From positions 124,001 through 188,000 of the forward strand of contig NZ_BGNG01000005.1 in the NCBI RefSeq assembly GCF_003203515.1: 64,000 nucleotides of DNA, given 5' to 3'. Source of the stretch: Glaciecola sp. KUL10 (GTDB lineage: Bacteria; Pseudomonadota; Gammaproteobacteria; Enterobacterales; Alteromonadaceae). Each line of letters opens with the position of its first letter. Within the stretch, counting starts at the first letter, position 1. This document shows positions 40,754 to 51,269 of the stretch, piece after piece. The position numbers were made by a program, and so were the translations under genes. The notes below the pieces were generated by a model. The model was not told where the DNA came from, searched no databases, and worked only from the letters and a program-made list of their open reading frames with translations.

Positions 40754-41452
40754 CTACTCCTTCCACTCACATATGGCTTTTAATGCAGTGATATCCGTTA
40801 TCGTTATTTTACGATACATTGTTTTTATAAGCCTTTGAGCTTCCAATTCTTTTAGTAGCTTATTTACAGTTTGGCGAGATGAATTAATCATCATTGCCAA
40901 TGATTCTTGTGATGCGCTGACCTCAACATTCGTATATGCCGATTTTTGCTGACCAAAATTAGTACTTAACAAAACCAGCCTTTTGGCTAACTGCTGCTTA
41001 AGCGTTAAGGTAGAGTAAGTATCGATGTACGAAAAAGCACTGCGTATTTTTTCACATAAAAGCTGAGCAAAATATAAATAGGAAGAAGGGAACTGTTGCA
41101 GTAATTGGTGAAAATCATCCCGTCGAATAAATGCCAGAGTCGAGTCTGAATCGGCATCGGTGTCATGTGTTCTTCCGAGGCCATCGAACATAGAGATTTC
41201 ACCAAACCAGCTCCCTGACTCTAACTGCGCAAGTATGAGCTTTTTGCCATTTTTATCGACATTGCTAACTGATACTCTACCACTTAATACACAATGAAAG
41301 CCTAAGCCTTGGTCCCCTTTTCGATACAAATTTTCGCCCCGACTTAATTCGATAAGCTTAAGTACACTTAAAAAATGAGATTGCACCTCATGTGACAGTG
41401 AATTGAACCATGGGGTCGATTTAACTATGTGTTGTTGATTTTTTGATAACAT
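40754..41452 (-). CDS. Crp/Fnr-family transcription regulator
   Basis: Protein of 232 residues with an N-terminal cyclic-nucleotide-binding-type beta-roll (about 15-130, GDQGLGFHCVLSGRV and GSWFGEISMFDG) and a C-terminal Crp-type helix-turn-helix (SQESLAMMINSSRQTVNKLLKELE). It lacks an N-terminal FNR-type Cys cluster. The ligand is unknown. It is divergent from the class II aldolase-like gene 84 bases away and is a candidate regulator of it. Confidence 0.88.
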   Translation of the reverse strand: MLSKNQQHIVKSTPWFNSLSHEVQSHFLSVLKLIELSRGENLYRKGDQGLGFHCVLSGRVSVSNVDKNGKKLILAQLESGSWFGEISMFDGLGRTHDTDADSDSTLAFIRRDDFHQLLQQFPSSYLYFAQLLCEKIRSAFSYIDTYSTLTLKQQLAKRLVLLSTNFGQQKSAYTNVEVSASQESLAMMINSSRQTVNKLLKELEAQRLIKTMYRKITITDITALKAICEWKE

Positions 41453-41536
41453 TTAATTTACATTGTCGCAAGCGCGACAGTTTTTATAAAAATTCTATCG
41501 TAAACTAAATTTTTAAACTTAGTAAGGTGCAATATT

Positions 41537-42286
41537 ATGAGTGTGAAAGAGTTAGTGAGCGCAGAAGAATGGCAATTGCGTGTTGATTTGGCAGCCTGCT
41601 ACCGAATGGTGGCTAACCATGGTTGGGACGATTTAGTGTTCACTCACATTTCGGCTCGAGTGCCAGGCCCCGAACACCACTTTCTTATTAACCCATATGG
41701 CATGCTATTCGAAGAAGTCACCGCATCTAGCTTGGTCAAAGTCGATTTGCACGGCAACAAAGTGATGGACAGTGAATTTGATATCAATCCTGCTGGCTTC
41801 ACCATTCATAGTGCTGTGCATGAAGCCAGAGACGATGCTAAATGTGTTTTACACCTACATACTACCGCCGGCATTGCCGTTTCGGTGCAAGAAAACGGTC
41901 TATTACCTTACAGTCAACAGTCTCTATTCGCATTAGCCTCCCTGTCGTATCATGATTATGAAGGTGTTGCTCTTAACCCTGATGAAAAATCTCGCTTGGT
42001 AGCTGACTTAGGAACGACTAACTTTATGATTCTAAGAAACCACGGTCTGCTTACATGCGCACCAACTGTGGCGGATGCCTTTTTGGCAATGTTTATTTTG
42101 CAACGAAGCTGTGAAATTCAGATCCAAGCGCAGTCAACGGGTGTTGAACTTCGGCCCATACCTAAAATGATTTTAGATGGCATACTTGCTCAAGCCGATG
42201 AAGTCACAAAGTCTGCTGGAGGCGCGTTGGCGTGGCCTGGAATTTTAAGAAAACTAGATCGTGATTGCCCTGACTACAAGTCATAA
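41537..42286 (+). CDS. Class II aldolase/adducin-domain protein
   Basis: Protein of 249 residues that covers the whole class II aldolase/adducin fold. Metal ligands are expected in HLHTTAG (two His) and RNHGLLT (one His). Related enzymes include fuculose-phosphate aldolase; many members have unknown substrates. A GGTGC-type site precedes the ATG. It is divergent from the Crp-type regulator and is followed by a terminator. Confidence 0.88.
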   Translation: MSVKELVSAEEWQLRVDLAACYRMVANHGWDDLVFTHISARVPGPEHHFLINPYGMLFEEVTASSLVKVDLHGNKVMDSEFDINPAGFTIHSAVHEARDDAKCVLHLHTTAGIAVSVQENGLLPYSQQSLFALASLSYHDYEGVALNPDEKSRLVADLGTTNFMILRNHGLLTCAPTVADAFLAMFILQRSCEIQIQAQSTGVELRPIPKMILDGILAQADEVTKSAGGALAWPGILRKLDRDCPDYKS

Positions 42287-42295
42287 ACTCCTTCC

Positions 42296-42318
42296 AAGGC
42301 CCTTTTCAAAGGGCCTTT
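42296..42318 (+). terminator. Terminator after the class II aldolase-like gene
   Basis: AAGGCCC and GGGCCTT pair (7 bp, 8-base loop with further A-T pairing), followed by TTTAC. It lies ten bases after the stop. The T-tract is short. Confidence 0.7.
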
Positions 42319-42368
42319 ACAGCAAGCCCATCATCATAAATTAAACTTCAAAAAGCCAAAACCCCAAA

Positions 42369-42382
42369 ATTGGTCAACCAAT
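42369..42382. promoter_or_regulatory. Palindromic operator-like site 1 upstream of the alginate lyase
   Basis: ATTGGTCAACCAAT, a 14-bp palindrome apart from its centre. It resembles the core of GntR-family uronate regulators of the ExuR/UxuR type (TTGGTATACCAA). The remaining 42319-42600 region is strongly A+T-rich and holds no gene. Confidence 0.55.
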
Positions 42383-42555
42383 AAAAGAAACAAAAACCTA
42401 GCACTTTCTCGCCATATCGACCAAAAATACACAGAAATTAATATAAAAATAACTATACCAAGGCATGATATTACCAATTTAACAAACAATAAACTTGATT
42501 ACACAAAATTTAAACATTAAATTTACATTCCAATTTTTATTACTGAAACTTTAAA

Positions 42556-42567
42556 TTGGTTAACCAA
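42556..42567. promoter_or_regulatory. Palindromic operator-like site 2 upstream of the alginate lyase
   Basis: TTGGTTAACCAA, a perfect 12-bp palindrome 33 bases before the lyase ATG. It shares all but one base with the site at 42369. The position suits repression at the promoter. Confidence 0.6.
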
Positions 42568-42600
42568 AAAACAAACACACTATGTAATCAAGGAACAACA

Positions 42601-44370
42601 ATGACTCACACACAAATAAAAAAAGCTGTTATCTATAGCTTTTTAAGCAGTATGTTTATTTCGACATCTGTGAATGCCCTCAATACACCGAGCGTAATTG
42701 CTAGCGCTGATGATGGCAATGTAGCTACAAATACACTCGATAACGACCCAAACTATGAAACAAGATGGTCTGCAAAAGGAAATGATGGTTCTCAATGGAT
42801 TCGTTACGATTTTGGTCAAATAGTACAACTAGACGGCATAAAAATCGCGTTTTTCAAGGGCAATCAGCGCAGCACGTACTTTGCGGTTGAATCATCCGTC
42901 AATGGAAGCTCTTGGACAAGTGTATTAGGTTCAACAGTGAGCGCGGGAAACTCTACATCACCTGAGACCTTTAATTTTAATGAAACAAAGAGCGCGCGTT
43001 ACTTTCGTATAGTTGGTTATGGTAATAGCAGCAACACATGGAACAGTCTTACCGATGTTGATTTTATTGAAGCACAGAATCCCGGAAGTACGATCAGCGT
43101 ACCGGCTCAGATCCAAGCAGAAGACTATGTAAGTTATTTTGACACCAGCAGTGGCAATGCAGGTAGAGCCTATCGCAGCGATGACGTCGATCTACAAAAT
43201 ACTGGTGACGTTGGTGGCGGATATAATGTAGGTTGGACCGCAAACGGAGAATGGCTTGAATACGATATTTATGTCTCTGAAAGCGGCATGTACAGCGCGG
43301 ATGTTCGCCTTGCCTCTTCGCGAAATGACGCGGGTAATCTAGAGATCCTAGTCAATGGAATAAGTAAAGCTAACGTTGATGCCACTAATACCGGTAACTG
43401 GCAATCTTGGGAAACGTCAAACGTAGATTTAGGCACTTTATCATCCGGTAATCACACCCTGCGTTTAAAAATTAATGGCGGTAACTTTAATATAAACTGG
43501 ATAGATTTGAAGAAATCGGGGCAAACGCCAGGTAACGGATTAAACCCAAACCTTGCACCTGGACAAAACTTTGATTTATTCAATTGGTATTTAAGTGTAC
43601 CTACGGATACCGACAATAACGGAAAAGCCGACAGTATAAAAACCACATCACTTACCAACTACCAAGATAGCGACTTTTTCTACACTGCTAGCGATGGTGG
43701 TATGGTCTTTAAGTGTCCAATTGATGGCTATAAAACCTCAACAAACACAAGTTATACCCGTGTTGAACTTCGCGAAATGGTGGCTGGCACAACCGACACG
43801 AAAGCCTTAGAAAACAACTGGGCATTTAGTTCAAACAAAGACAGTAACTTTCTAGCTGACGTGGGTGCAATTGACGGTACTTTGAAAGCTAGGTTGAAGG
43901 TTGACCATGTCACAACTTCAGGCAGCAGCTCTCAAAGAGGAAGAGTTATCATTGGTCAAATCCATGCTCCAAAAGATGAACCCATCCGTTTGTATTATCA
44001 TAAAACACCGTCAAATGAGTTGGGCGCACTTTACTTTGCACACGAGCCAGAAACATCAACGGGTTTGGATGAAGATTATATCTATCTATATGGAAATAGT
44101 CGCTCAAGCTCGATGACTAACCCAACAGATGGTATCGCCCTAGGTGAAGTGTTTTCCTATACAATCAATGTAACTGGTAACATTTTGTCAGTGACTATTG
44201 AACGTGAGGGTTACCCTGATAAGACTGAGACTTACGATATGACAAATAGTGGCTATAATGAAAGTGGGCAGTACATGTATTTTAAAGCTGGTGTCTATAA
44301 CCAAAATAATACTGGTGATGCTGATGATTATGTCCAAGCAACTTTTTATAATGTTGAAATTACACATTAA
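42601..44370 (+). CDS. Secreted alginate lyase, CBM32-CBM6-PL7
   Basis: Cleaves alginate by beta-elimination outside the cell. 589 residues from the ATG at 42601, preceded by AAGGAAC. Signal peptide about 1-26. A discoidin/CBM32 domain spans ~28-158, a CBM6 domain ~168-306 (IQAEDYV to INWIDLKKSG), then a proline/glycine/asparagine linker and a PL7 domain ~322-589. The PL7 catalytic motifs are intact: RVELRE at 387-392, QIH at 453-455 and YFKAGVYNQ at 560-568 (Arg387, Gln453, His455, Tyr566). QIH is usually linked to activity on polyG or mixed MG blocks. Other alginate-use genes are not nearby. Confidence 0.95.
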   Translation: MTHTQIKKAVIYSFLSSMFISTSVNALNTPSVIASADDGNVATNTLDNDPNYETRWSAKGNDGSQWIRYDFGQIVQLDGIKIAFFKGNQRSTYFAVESSVNGSSWTSVLGSTVSAGNSTSPETFNFNETKSARYFRIVGYGNSSNTWNSLTDVDFIEAQNPGSTISVPAQIQAEDYVSYFDTSSGNAGRAYRSDDVDLQNTGDVGGGYNVGWTANGEWLEYDIYVSESGMYSADVRLASSRNDAGNLEILVNGISKANVDATNTGNWQSWETSNVDLGTLSSGNHTLRLKINGGNFNINWIDLKKSGQTPGNGLNPNLAPGQNFDLFNWYLSVPTDTDNNGKADSIKTTSLTNYQDSDFFYTASDGGMVFKCPIDGYKTSTNTSYTRVELREMVAGTTDTKALENNWAFSSNKDSNFLADVGAIDGTLKARLKVDHVTTSGSSSQRGRVIIGQIHAPKDEPIRLYYHKTPSNELGALYFAHEPETSTGLDEDYIYLYGNSRSSSMTNPTDGIALGEVFSYTINVTGNILSVTIEREGYPDKTETYDMTNSGYNESGQYMYFKAGVYNQNNTGDADDYVQATFYNVEITH

Positions 44371-44407
44371 ACAAAACGTTTAAAAAGTTACTCCCATACA
44401 TATAAGT

Positions 44408-44435
44408 AAAGGAGCTCTTAAGAGCTCCTTTTTGA
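44408..44435 (+). terminator. Terminator after the alginate lyase gene
   Basis: A perfect palindrome (AAAGGAGCTCTT/AAGAGCTCCTTT) is followed by a short T-run and lies 38 bases after the stop. Confidence 0.88.
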
Positions 44436-44499
44436 TTTGTTATCTCAAATCCTCTATCTATATACTACCTATAAAGGATTCAATATCCCGCGTAGAATC

Positions 44500-44982
44500 T
44501 TAGTCTTCAGCAGCTGCTAAACGCACTTCTTTGTTTCTAAATTTGCTTACAAAGCGAGATAAAGGCTGGTCATTACAAATAACTGAACCTTTTATGTTGT
44601 GCTTTGCGCGTGCTCTATCAACACCCATGAACACAGCGTCCATGCAAAGCTGAGATTCAGCTGTTTGTGTTTTTGCAACTAGCTTAACCACTTCAGTTTT
44701 ATTGCTTTGTTCATCTGAGTCAACAATGTCTTGCTTAGCATAGTTCTTTGCGAACTTAGTAAGAGACAACTCATTACAACTGACCGTTGCTTTGAATAGG
44801 TTGAAGTTGATGTCATTCGCTTCAACTAATTTTCTGGCAGCATCCATGCCGTCTGTAGCTGCTAATACACATGCTTGTGTTGCAATATTATTGTTAGCTG
44901 CTTTGAAAACTACTTCGCTTGCAAACGTGCTTGCACAAGCAAGTGATAAAACTGCAGTGATTGATAAAGTAGATAATTTCAT
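44500..44982 (-). CDS. DUF3718 family exported protein with two repeats
   Basis: Secreted or periplasmic protein of 160 residues. I chose the ATG at 44982 (MKLSTLSITAVLSLACAS), with GGAGAG upstream; an upstream TTG/ATG frame is unsupported. After the signal peptide it has two copies of a DUF3718-like unit, each with a Cys pair (QACVLAAT...VSCNE and QLCMDAVF...VICND), likely disulfides. The 5' gap to secF is A+T-rich. Function unknown. Confidence 0.8.
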   Translation of the reverse strand: MKLSTLSITAVLSLACASTFASEVVFKAANNNIATQACVLAATDGMDAARKLVEANDINFNLFKATVSCNELSLTKFAKNYAKQDIVDSDEQSNKTEVVKLVAKTQTAESQLCMDAVFMGVDRARAKHNIKGSVICNDQPLSRFVSKFRNKEVRLAAAED

Positions 44983-45270
44983 GGTGCTCTCCAAAATGTA
45001 ATAAAAGTACAATCTCGTTCTGTCTGATTATTATTATCGTCATATTTGAAGAAAAATAAAGCCATTTTTGTAATTTTATTTCATTTATTTTCGATTTTAG
45101 TGTTTTTTAACCAATAAAATGTAATATTTTTACATTTTGTAAAGAACTTAACGAAAATCTTGTTCAACTTGCTTACATAGTTTGCTTGTTGTTTACATTT
45201 ATTTTGCTAGGAAAGGCTTGTTTTACTTTTTAGATTTCAGGGCAAGTTGGGATGAAGAGAGTTGGGCATA

Positions 45271-45302
45271 AAAAAACGCATGTAAACAATACATGCGTTT
45301 TT
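45271..45302 (-). terminator. Terminator after secF
   Basis: An 11-bp stem (AAAACGCATGT/ACATGCGTTTT, 7-base loop) lies 50 bases past the secF stop and is followed on the minus strand by TTTTTTA. The rest of 45013-45350 is A+T-rich sequence in which I see no gene. Confidence 0.85.
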
Positions 45303-45350
45303 GAGTAGTTAGAAAAATACAGGGGGCCTAAACACCACCCTACCGTAATT

Positions 45351-46295
45351 TTATAGCGGCTCTAAATCCTCACCCTCTTTCTCAATCTCTGGCGGCATTA
45401 AGTCTTCTTTACTGATGCCCAGCGCCAACCCAACTGCGCTTGCAATATATACTGAAGAATAAGTACCGATAATGACACCAAAGAGCAAGGCCGTTGCAAA
45501 ACCATGGATTAAGGCACCGCCTTTATAGAACAAAGCAAGCAATACCAAGATGGTCGTCAATGAAGTAATGATTGTTCTATTAAGCGTCTGTGTTAACGAA
45601 ATATTGATGACTTCTTCTGGCTCCGCTTTACGGATTTTTCTGAAGTTCTCGCGGATACGGTCAGATACAACGATGGTATCGTTAAGTGAATAACCAATAA
45701 CCGCTAGCACCGCCGCTAATACCGTCAAATCAAATTCTAATTGAAGTACTGAGAATAAACCTAAGGTTAAAATCACATCGTGCGCGAGGGCGGCTACTGA
45801 ACCAAGTGCAAAACGGTATTCGAAACGCATTGCCACATAGATAAGGATACAGATTAACGCGACTAGCATAGCCAAACCGCCCTGCTCTGTTAATTCTTCA
45901 CCAACGTTAGGTCCAACAAACTCGATACGTCTTTGGTCGACGTCACTGTCTACGGCTCTTAATGAAGCCATGACTTGATCGCCAATCGTTTCGGCTTTAA
46001 CACCGTCGCGAGGTGCGATTCTGATCAGTACATCTTGGCTTGAACCAAAGTTTTGAACAATCGCATCGCCGAATTCTGCTGCTTCTAGCGTCAGTCTAAT
46101 CTGTTCAAGATCCGCACCTTGCTCATAACCGACTTCAATCAGGGTTCCACCTGTAAAGTCCAAACCCCAATTAAGCTGGTTGGTGGCGAGTGAAAACAAT
46201 GAACCTAAAATCAGGATAGTAGAAAGCACCAATGCAGGCACTCGCAACGACATGAACTTTACCGTTTTATTTAATTTTAATAGTTGAAATTGCAT
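45351..46295 (-). CDS. secF: SecF, protein-export membrane protein
   Basis: Inner-membrane subunit of SecDF, which uses the proton gradient to pull proteins through SecYEG. 314 residues, six membrane segments and a periplasmic P4-type domain. Motifs include GLDFTGGTLIEV near the first membrane segment and GYSLNDTIVVSDRIREN in the transport core. It follows secD by nine bases. A terminator follows. Confidence 0.98.
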   Translation of the reverse strand: MQFQLLKLNKTVKFMSLRVPALVLSTILILGSLFSLATNQLNWGLDFTGGTLIEVGYEQGADLEQIRLTLEAAEFGDAIVQNFGSSQDVLIRIAPRDGVKAETIGDQVMASLRAVDSDVDQRRIEFVGPNVGEELTEQGGLAMLVALICILIYVAMRFEYRFALGSVAALAHDVILTLGLFSVLQLEFDLTVLAAVLAVIGYSLNDTIVVSDRIRENFRKIRKAEPEEVINISLTQTLNRTIITSLTTILVLLALFYKGGALIHGFATALLFGVIIGTYSSVYIASAVGLALGISKEDLMPPEIEKEGEDLEPL

Positions 46296-46304
46296 GTCGT
46301 TCTC

Positions 46305-48149
46305 CTAAATCGCCAACTTATCGACACGTTTACCACCCCAAACGGCATTGACCACAACGCGGGTAAGTACAATGGCGGTAAACATAGATGTGGCAATACC
46401 TATCATTAAGGTGATAGAGAAGCCTTTGATTGGGCCAGTTCCTACAGCAAACAATATTAAGCCTGCTAAGAATGTAGTGATGTTTGCATCTAAAATAGTT
46501 GAAAATGCATTGTCATACCCATGATGAATGGCTTGTTGTGGGCTTCGGCCGTCTCGAATTTCTTCGCGGATACGCTCGAATATCAGTACGTTGGCATCTA
46601 CCGCCATACCGACCGTCAGCACGATACCCGCCATACCAGGTAATGTGAGCGTTGCACCAGGTATCATGGACATAATTCCGACGATCATTACTAAGTTAGC
46701 CACCAAGGCAATATTCGCCACGATGCCAAAAGCACGATAATAAATAAGCATGAACACCAACACTGCGATCAAACCGTAAATGATGGCTTGCATACCCAAT
46801 TCAATGTTCTCTTTACCTAAGCTAGGTCCAACAGTACGCTCTTCTACGATTTGAATAGGCGCAATCAATGCACCCGCTCTTAATAGCAATGAAAGGTCTC
46901 TTGCTTCTTTAGGAGAGTCTAGACCAGTAATTCTAAACGAATTACCCAAGCGCGCCTGAATAGTCGCGACTGAAATAATCTCTTCTTTCTTTTCAAATAC
47001 AAGCTTGCCTTCGGCATCACGCTGGTCGGTCGCCTTATATTCGATAAAGACAGTTGCCATTGGGTTACCTATATTGTCTTTAGTGGCTTGCGACATTTTA
47101 GTGCCGCCTTTTGAATCTAAAGAAATATTAACTTGAGGAATACCGTATTCGTCTGTGCTGCTATTAGCATCAATAATATGATTACCCGTTAGCATAACGC
47201 GGTTTTTAAGCAAATAGGGCTGACCATTTTGATGATATACCAATGATGAACCTGCTGGTACGCGACCACCTACTGCATCACGCACGTCATTAGTCTGGTC
47301 GAGTAGTCTAAAATCAAGCGTAGCAGTTGCGTTCAAAATTTCTTTTGCTTTTGCTGTGTCTTGAATACCTGGCAGTTGAACAACGATGCGTTCTGCACCT
47401 TGTTTTTGCACCAGTGGCTCAGCGACACCTAATTGGTTAACGCGGTTTCGGATAATCGTGATGTTTTGTTTGACTGCGTAGTCTCTGATCTCAGCTAATC
47501 TGGCTTCTGAGAAAGTTGCACGTAAGGTCAAGTCAGAACGCTCAGTAAAACTCAGGTTACCGTAAGTGTTGCGTAAGAAGAATTGCGCTTTTTCAAGCGT
47601 TTCGTCGTCTCTAAATACGATCTCAACGCTTGAGCTAAGTTGACGCACTGAGCGATAACGGATTTTTTCTTCGCGAAGTTGTGTTCTGAAATCGCCAACC
47701 AAGTCTTCTAAAGCTTTATCTGTGGCGCTTTTCATATCCACTTCCATTAAGAAGTGAACGCCACCGCGCAAGTCAAGTCCTAGCTTCATGGGTGCAGCGT
47801 TGATGGCTTCTAGCCAAGCGGGTGTGTCAGGCGCTAAGTTCATAGCCACGACAAATTCGTCTTTGTACTTTTTATCCAAAAACTCACGTGCTTGTAATTG
47901 GCTGTCTGAGTCGTTTAAGCGCACTAAGATGCGCTCGTCTGCAAACTCAACTCGTTTGATATCTATACCCGCAGTTTCAAGCGATGCTTGAATGTCACTC
48001 GTCATGTTTTGAGTCACGGTGGTATTGCGCGTAGCTGAAATCTGTACTGCGTGATCTTCACCGTACAAATTTGGCAGTGCATACAAGGTGGTCAGTCCCA
48101 CCACAAATAGCACTACAATATATTTCCAAAAAGGCGTTTGATTTAACAC
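46305..48149 (-). CDS. secD: SecD, protein-export membrane protein
   Basis: Partner of SecF, 614 residues. N-terminal membrane segment, a large periplasmic P1 domain ([15 protein letters not shown] near residue 123) and five C-terminal membrane segments with the conserved [18 protein letters not shown]. Part of the tgt-yajC-secD-secF order. Confidence 0.98.
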   Translation of the reverse strand: MLNQTPFWKYIVVLFVVGLTTLYALPNLYGEDHAVQISATRNTTVTQNMTSDIQASLETAGIDIKRVEFADERILVRLNDSDSQLQAREFLDKKYKDEFVVAMNLAPDTPAWLEAINAAPMKLGLDLRGGVHFLMEVDMKSATDKALEDLVGDFRTQLREEKIRYRSVRQLSSSVEIVFRDDETLEKAQFFLRNTYGNLSFTERSDLTLRATFSEARLAEIRDYAVKQNITIIRNRVNQLGVAEPLVQKQGAERIVVQLPGIQDTAKAKEILNATATLDFRLLDQTNDVRDAVGGRVPAGSSLVYHQNGQPYLLKNRVMLTGNHIIDANSSTDEYGIPQVNISLDSKGGTKMSQATKDNIGNPMATVFIEYKATDQRDAEGKLVFEKKEEIISVATIQARLGNSFRITGLDSPKEARDLSLLLRAGALIAPIQIVEERTVGPSLGKENIELGMQAIIYGLIAVLVFMLIYYRAFGIVANIALVANLVMIVGIMSMIPGATLTLPGMAGIVLTVGMAVDANVLIFERIREEIRDGRSPQQAIHHGYDNAFSTILDANITTFLAGLILFAVGTGPIKGFSITLMIGIATSMFTAIVLTRVVVNAVWGGKRVDKLAI

Positions 48150-48198
48150 TATGGATACCTACTAAAAAGCCTCGACTGGCGAGGCTTGTGTTTAAATG

Positions 48199-48537
48199 TT
48201 ACAGCGATTTCATTGTGCCTTTTGGCAGTACTGCACTGACCGCAGTCTTTTGCACAACGATGTTGTTAGCTTCGTTAAGTGCCACTTCGATAAAGTCTTT
48301 ATCTTCAGACACTTTAGTAATTTTACCGACCAAACCGCCTTGCGTTAGGATTTCATCACCCTTTGACAAAGACGTTACTAGGTTTTTGTGCTCTTTTACA
48401 CGCTTTGCTTGCGGGCGATAAAGCATGAAGTAAAAAATCAGACCGAAGATTGCAAGCATGATCAACATGCCAAATTCGCCACCTGGCTGACCACCACCTG
48501 CTGTTTGCGCATGTGCGCTAGAAATTAAAAAGTCCAT
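48199..48537 (-). CDS. yajC: YajC, Sec translocon accessory protein
   Basis: Small single-span inner-membrane protein that associates with SecDF. 112 residues. Short N-terminal region with a membrane helix (MLIMLAIFGLIFYFMLYRP) followed by the basic family motif RPQAKRVKEHKNLV and GDEILTQGGLVGKI. It lies between tgt and secD. Confidence 0.96.
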   Translation of the reverse strand: MDFLISSAHAQTAGGGQPGGEFGMLIMLAIFGLIFYFMLYRPQAKRVKEHKNLVTSLSKGDEILTQGGLVGKITKVSEDKDFIEVALNEANNIVVQKTAVSAVLPKGTMKSL

Positions 48538-48572
48538 AGTTTCCTCGTATTACACTTTTTGTTGTTTTAATT

Positions 48573-49703
<1,131 letters not shown>

Positions 49704-49892
49704 TTATTTTCGCTAGCGTATCGAATAAAGCCTTGTATGCCGTGCCAAACAAAGCTTTACCTAGTGTCTTTTTAGATGTGCCTCTAACAATCGGGCTTCG
49801 GCACAAAAACGTGTTTCAAAAATTGCCGCGAAGTATAACAAATTTAAGCAGAGATGCTGTAGCTAAAAAGCACACAAAATTAATAAAACCGC

Positions 49893-50924
49893 TTATTCGT
49901 GGTGAATAAACATCGCATCACCGTAGCTGAAAAAGCGATACTCCTCTTCAATCGCTGCTGCATATGCTGCCATGACTTTTTCACGATCAGCAAACGCGCT
50001 GATAAGCATCATTAATGTGGATTCGGGTAGGTGAAAGTTTGTGATCATTGCATCAACTACTTTAAATTCATAACCAGGATAAATAAAAATATTGGTATCT
50101 GACATAAATGCTTCAATGGTTTCGTTTGATGCTTGTGCTGCTGATTCAAGCGAACGCACTGACGTTGTCCCTACTGCAATCACTCGCTTGCCTGCTTTTT
50201 TTGTTGCCAGTACTTTATCTACAACATCCTGAGGAACTTCAGCATATTCAGCATGCATCTGATGCTCTTCGATATTATCAACACGTACTGGCTGAAAGGT
50301 GCCGGCACCTACGTGCAAAGTGACAAATGCGGTTTGTACACCTTTTTGTGACAGAGTTTGTAAGATGGCTTCATCGAAATGCAAGCCTGCCGTGGGGGCG
50401 GCAACGGCGCCTGGCTTTTCGTTATACACCGTTTGATAACGTTCTTTGTCTTGTTCTTCGTCAGGTCTATCGATATAAGGCGGTAACGGCATATGACCGT
50501 ATTGCTCCAATAGATCGAATACATTTCCCTCGGCGATAAACTTGATGTGGAACAAAGCTTCTTTTCGACCGATGACTTCTACTTTTAAGCCACCCTCTAA
50601 AGTCAGTATTGCACCTGACTTTGGCGACTTACTAGAACGCATATGTACCATCGCTGTTTGATCCTCGAGCACACGCTCAATCAATACTTCAACTTTTCCA
50701 CCTGTTTCTTTTTGGCCGAACAAGCGTGCAGGTATCACTCGCGTATTGTTGAATATCAACAGATCACCTTCATCAATGAGATCAATAATATCAACAAATT
50801 GTTTGTGCTCAACCTCGCCAGTATCGACGTTCAAGCAAAGCATTCGGCTCGCCGTCCTTTCTTTTGCGGGATGCTTGGCAATCAATTTTTCGGGTAATTC
50901 AAAAGAAAAGTCAGATAGTTTCAT
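49893..50924 (-). CDS. queA: QueA, S-adenosylmethionine:tRNA ribosyltransferase-isomerase
   Basis: Adds the ribosyl group of SAM to preQ1-tRNA to make epoxyqueuosine. 343 residues. It begins [20 protein letters not shown] and carries the conserved [23 protein letters not shown]-type ([13 protein letters not shown]) and [12 protein letters not shown] motifs. It lies 192 bases upstream of tgt, with nothing evident between. Confidence 0.98.
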   Translation of the reverse strand: MKLSDFSFELPEKLIAKHPAKERTASRMLCLNVDTGEVEHKQFVDIIDLIDEGDLLIFNNTRVIPARLFGQKETGGKVEVLIERVLEDQTAMVHMRSSKSPKSGAILTLEGGLKVEVIGRKEALFHIKFIAEGNVFDLLEQYGHMPLPPYIDRPDEEQDKERYQTVYNEKPGAVAAPTAGLHFDEAILQTLSQKGVQTAFVTLHVGAGTFQPVRVDNIEEHQMHAEYAEVPQDVVDKVLATKKAGKRVIAVGTTSVRSLESAAQASNETIEAFMSDTNIFIYPGYEFKVVDAMITNFHLPESTLMMLISAFADREKVMAAYAAAIEEEYRFFSYGDAMFIHHE

Positions 50925-51028
50925 AAAATAGTTTTGCTCGATCCTAGATGAATAAAAGGCTTGATTAAAGTTTAGCTCAAAATTGGTATATCTTGTGATA
51001 ACTAAGACTTAGGCTCTATACCCTAATT

Positions 51029-51134
51029 CAGTTCATTAAAGTCAGTTAGTGCGCTAATCTAAATTCATCGAAATTACTAAGTGATGTTCTCCCATGACTT
51101 CCTTACTCGCCTAGCGCCTGCTAGGCTTTTTTTT
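51029..51134 (+). ncRNA. Candidate small RNA in the queA-HAD gap
   Basis: This plus-strand stretch ends in a strong terminator although no plus-strand gene precedes it. A possible promoter is TTGTGA (50993-50998), 18 bases, TATACC (51017-51022), predicting an RNA of about 105 bases. It holds pyrimidine-rich segments (TTCTCCC, CTTCCTTACTC) of the sort that pair with ribosome sites. No homologue is recognised. The rest of 50925-51269 shows no coding signal. Confidence 0.4.
51109..51134 (+). terminator. Orphan plus-strand intrinsic terminator
   Basis: GCCTAGC and GCTAGGC (7 bp, 4-base loop) followed directly by T8. The nearest genes on both sides are on the minus strand, so it does not serve any annotated gene. 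Confidence 0.85.
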
Positions 51135-51269
51135 GCCTACGATTTAGGGGAAATGTAATTTGGGTAACCGTTTTTTAGTTAGTTTTTTCTCGATAAAAGC
51201 ATGCAACGCTACAAATTGCCGCGAAATGTAACGTTTAACGACTAATCTGAAAAGCAGTTTTTACTTTGG

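Noticed and set aside
42556-42600. Upstream TTG start for the alginate lyase
   Set aside because: The codon lies inside the TTGGTTAACCAA palindrome, lacks a ribosome site and would place 15 polar residues before the signal peptide.
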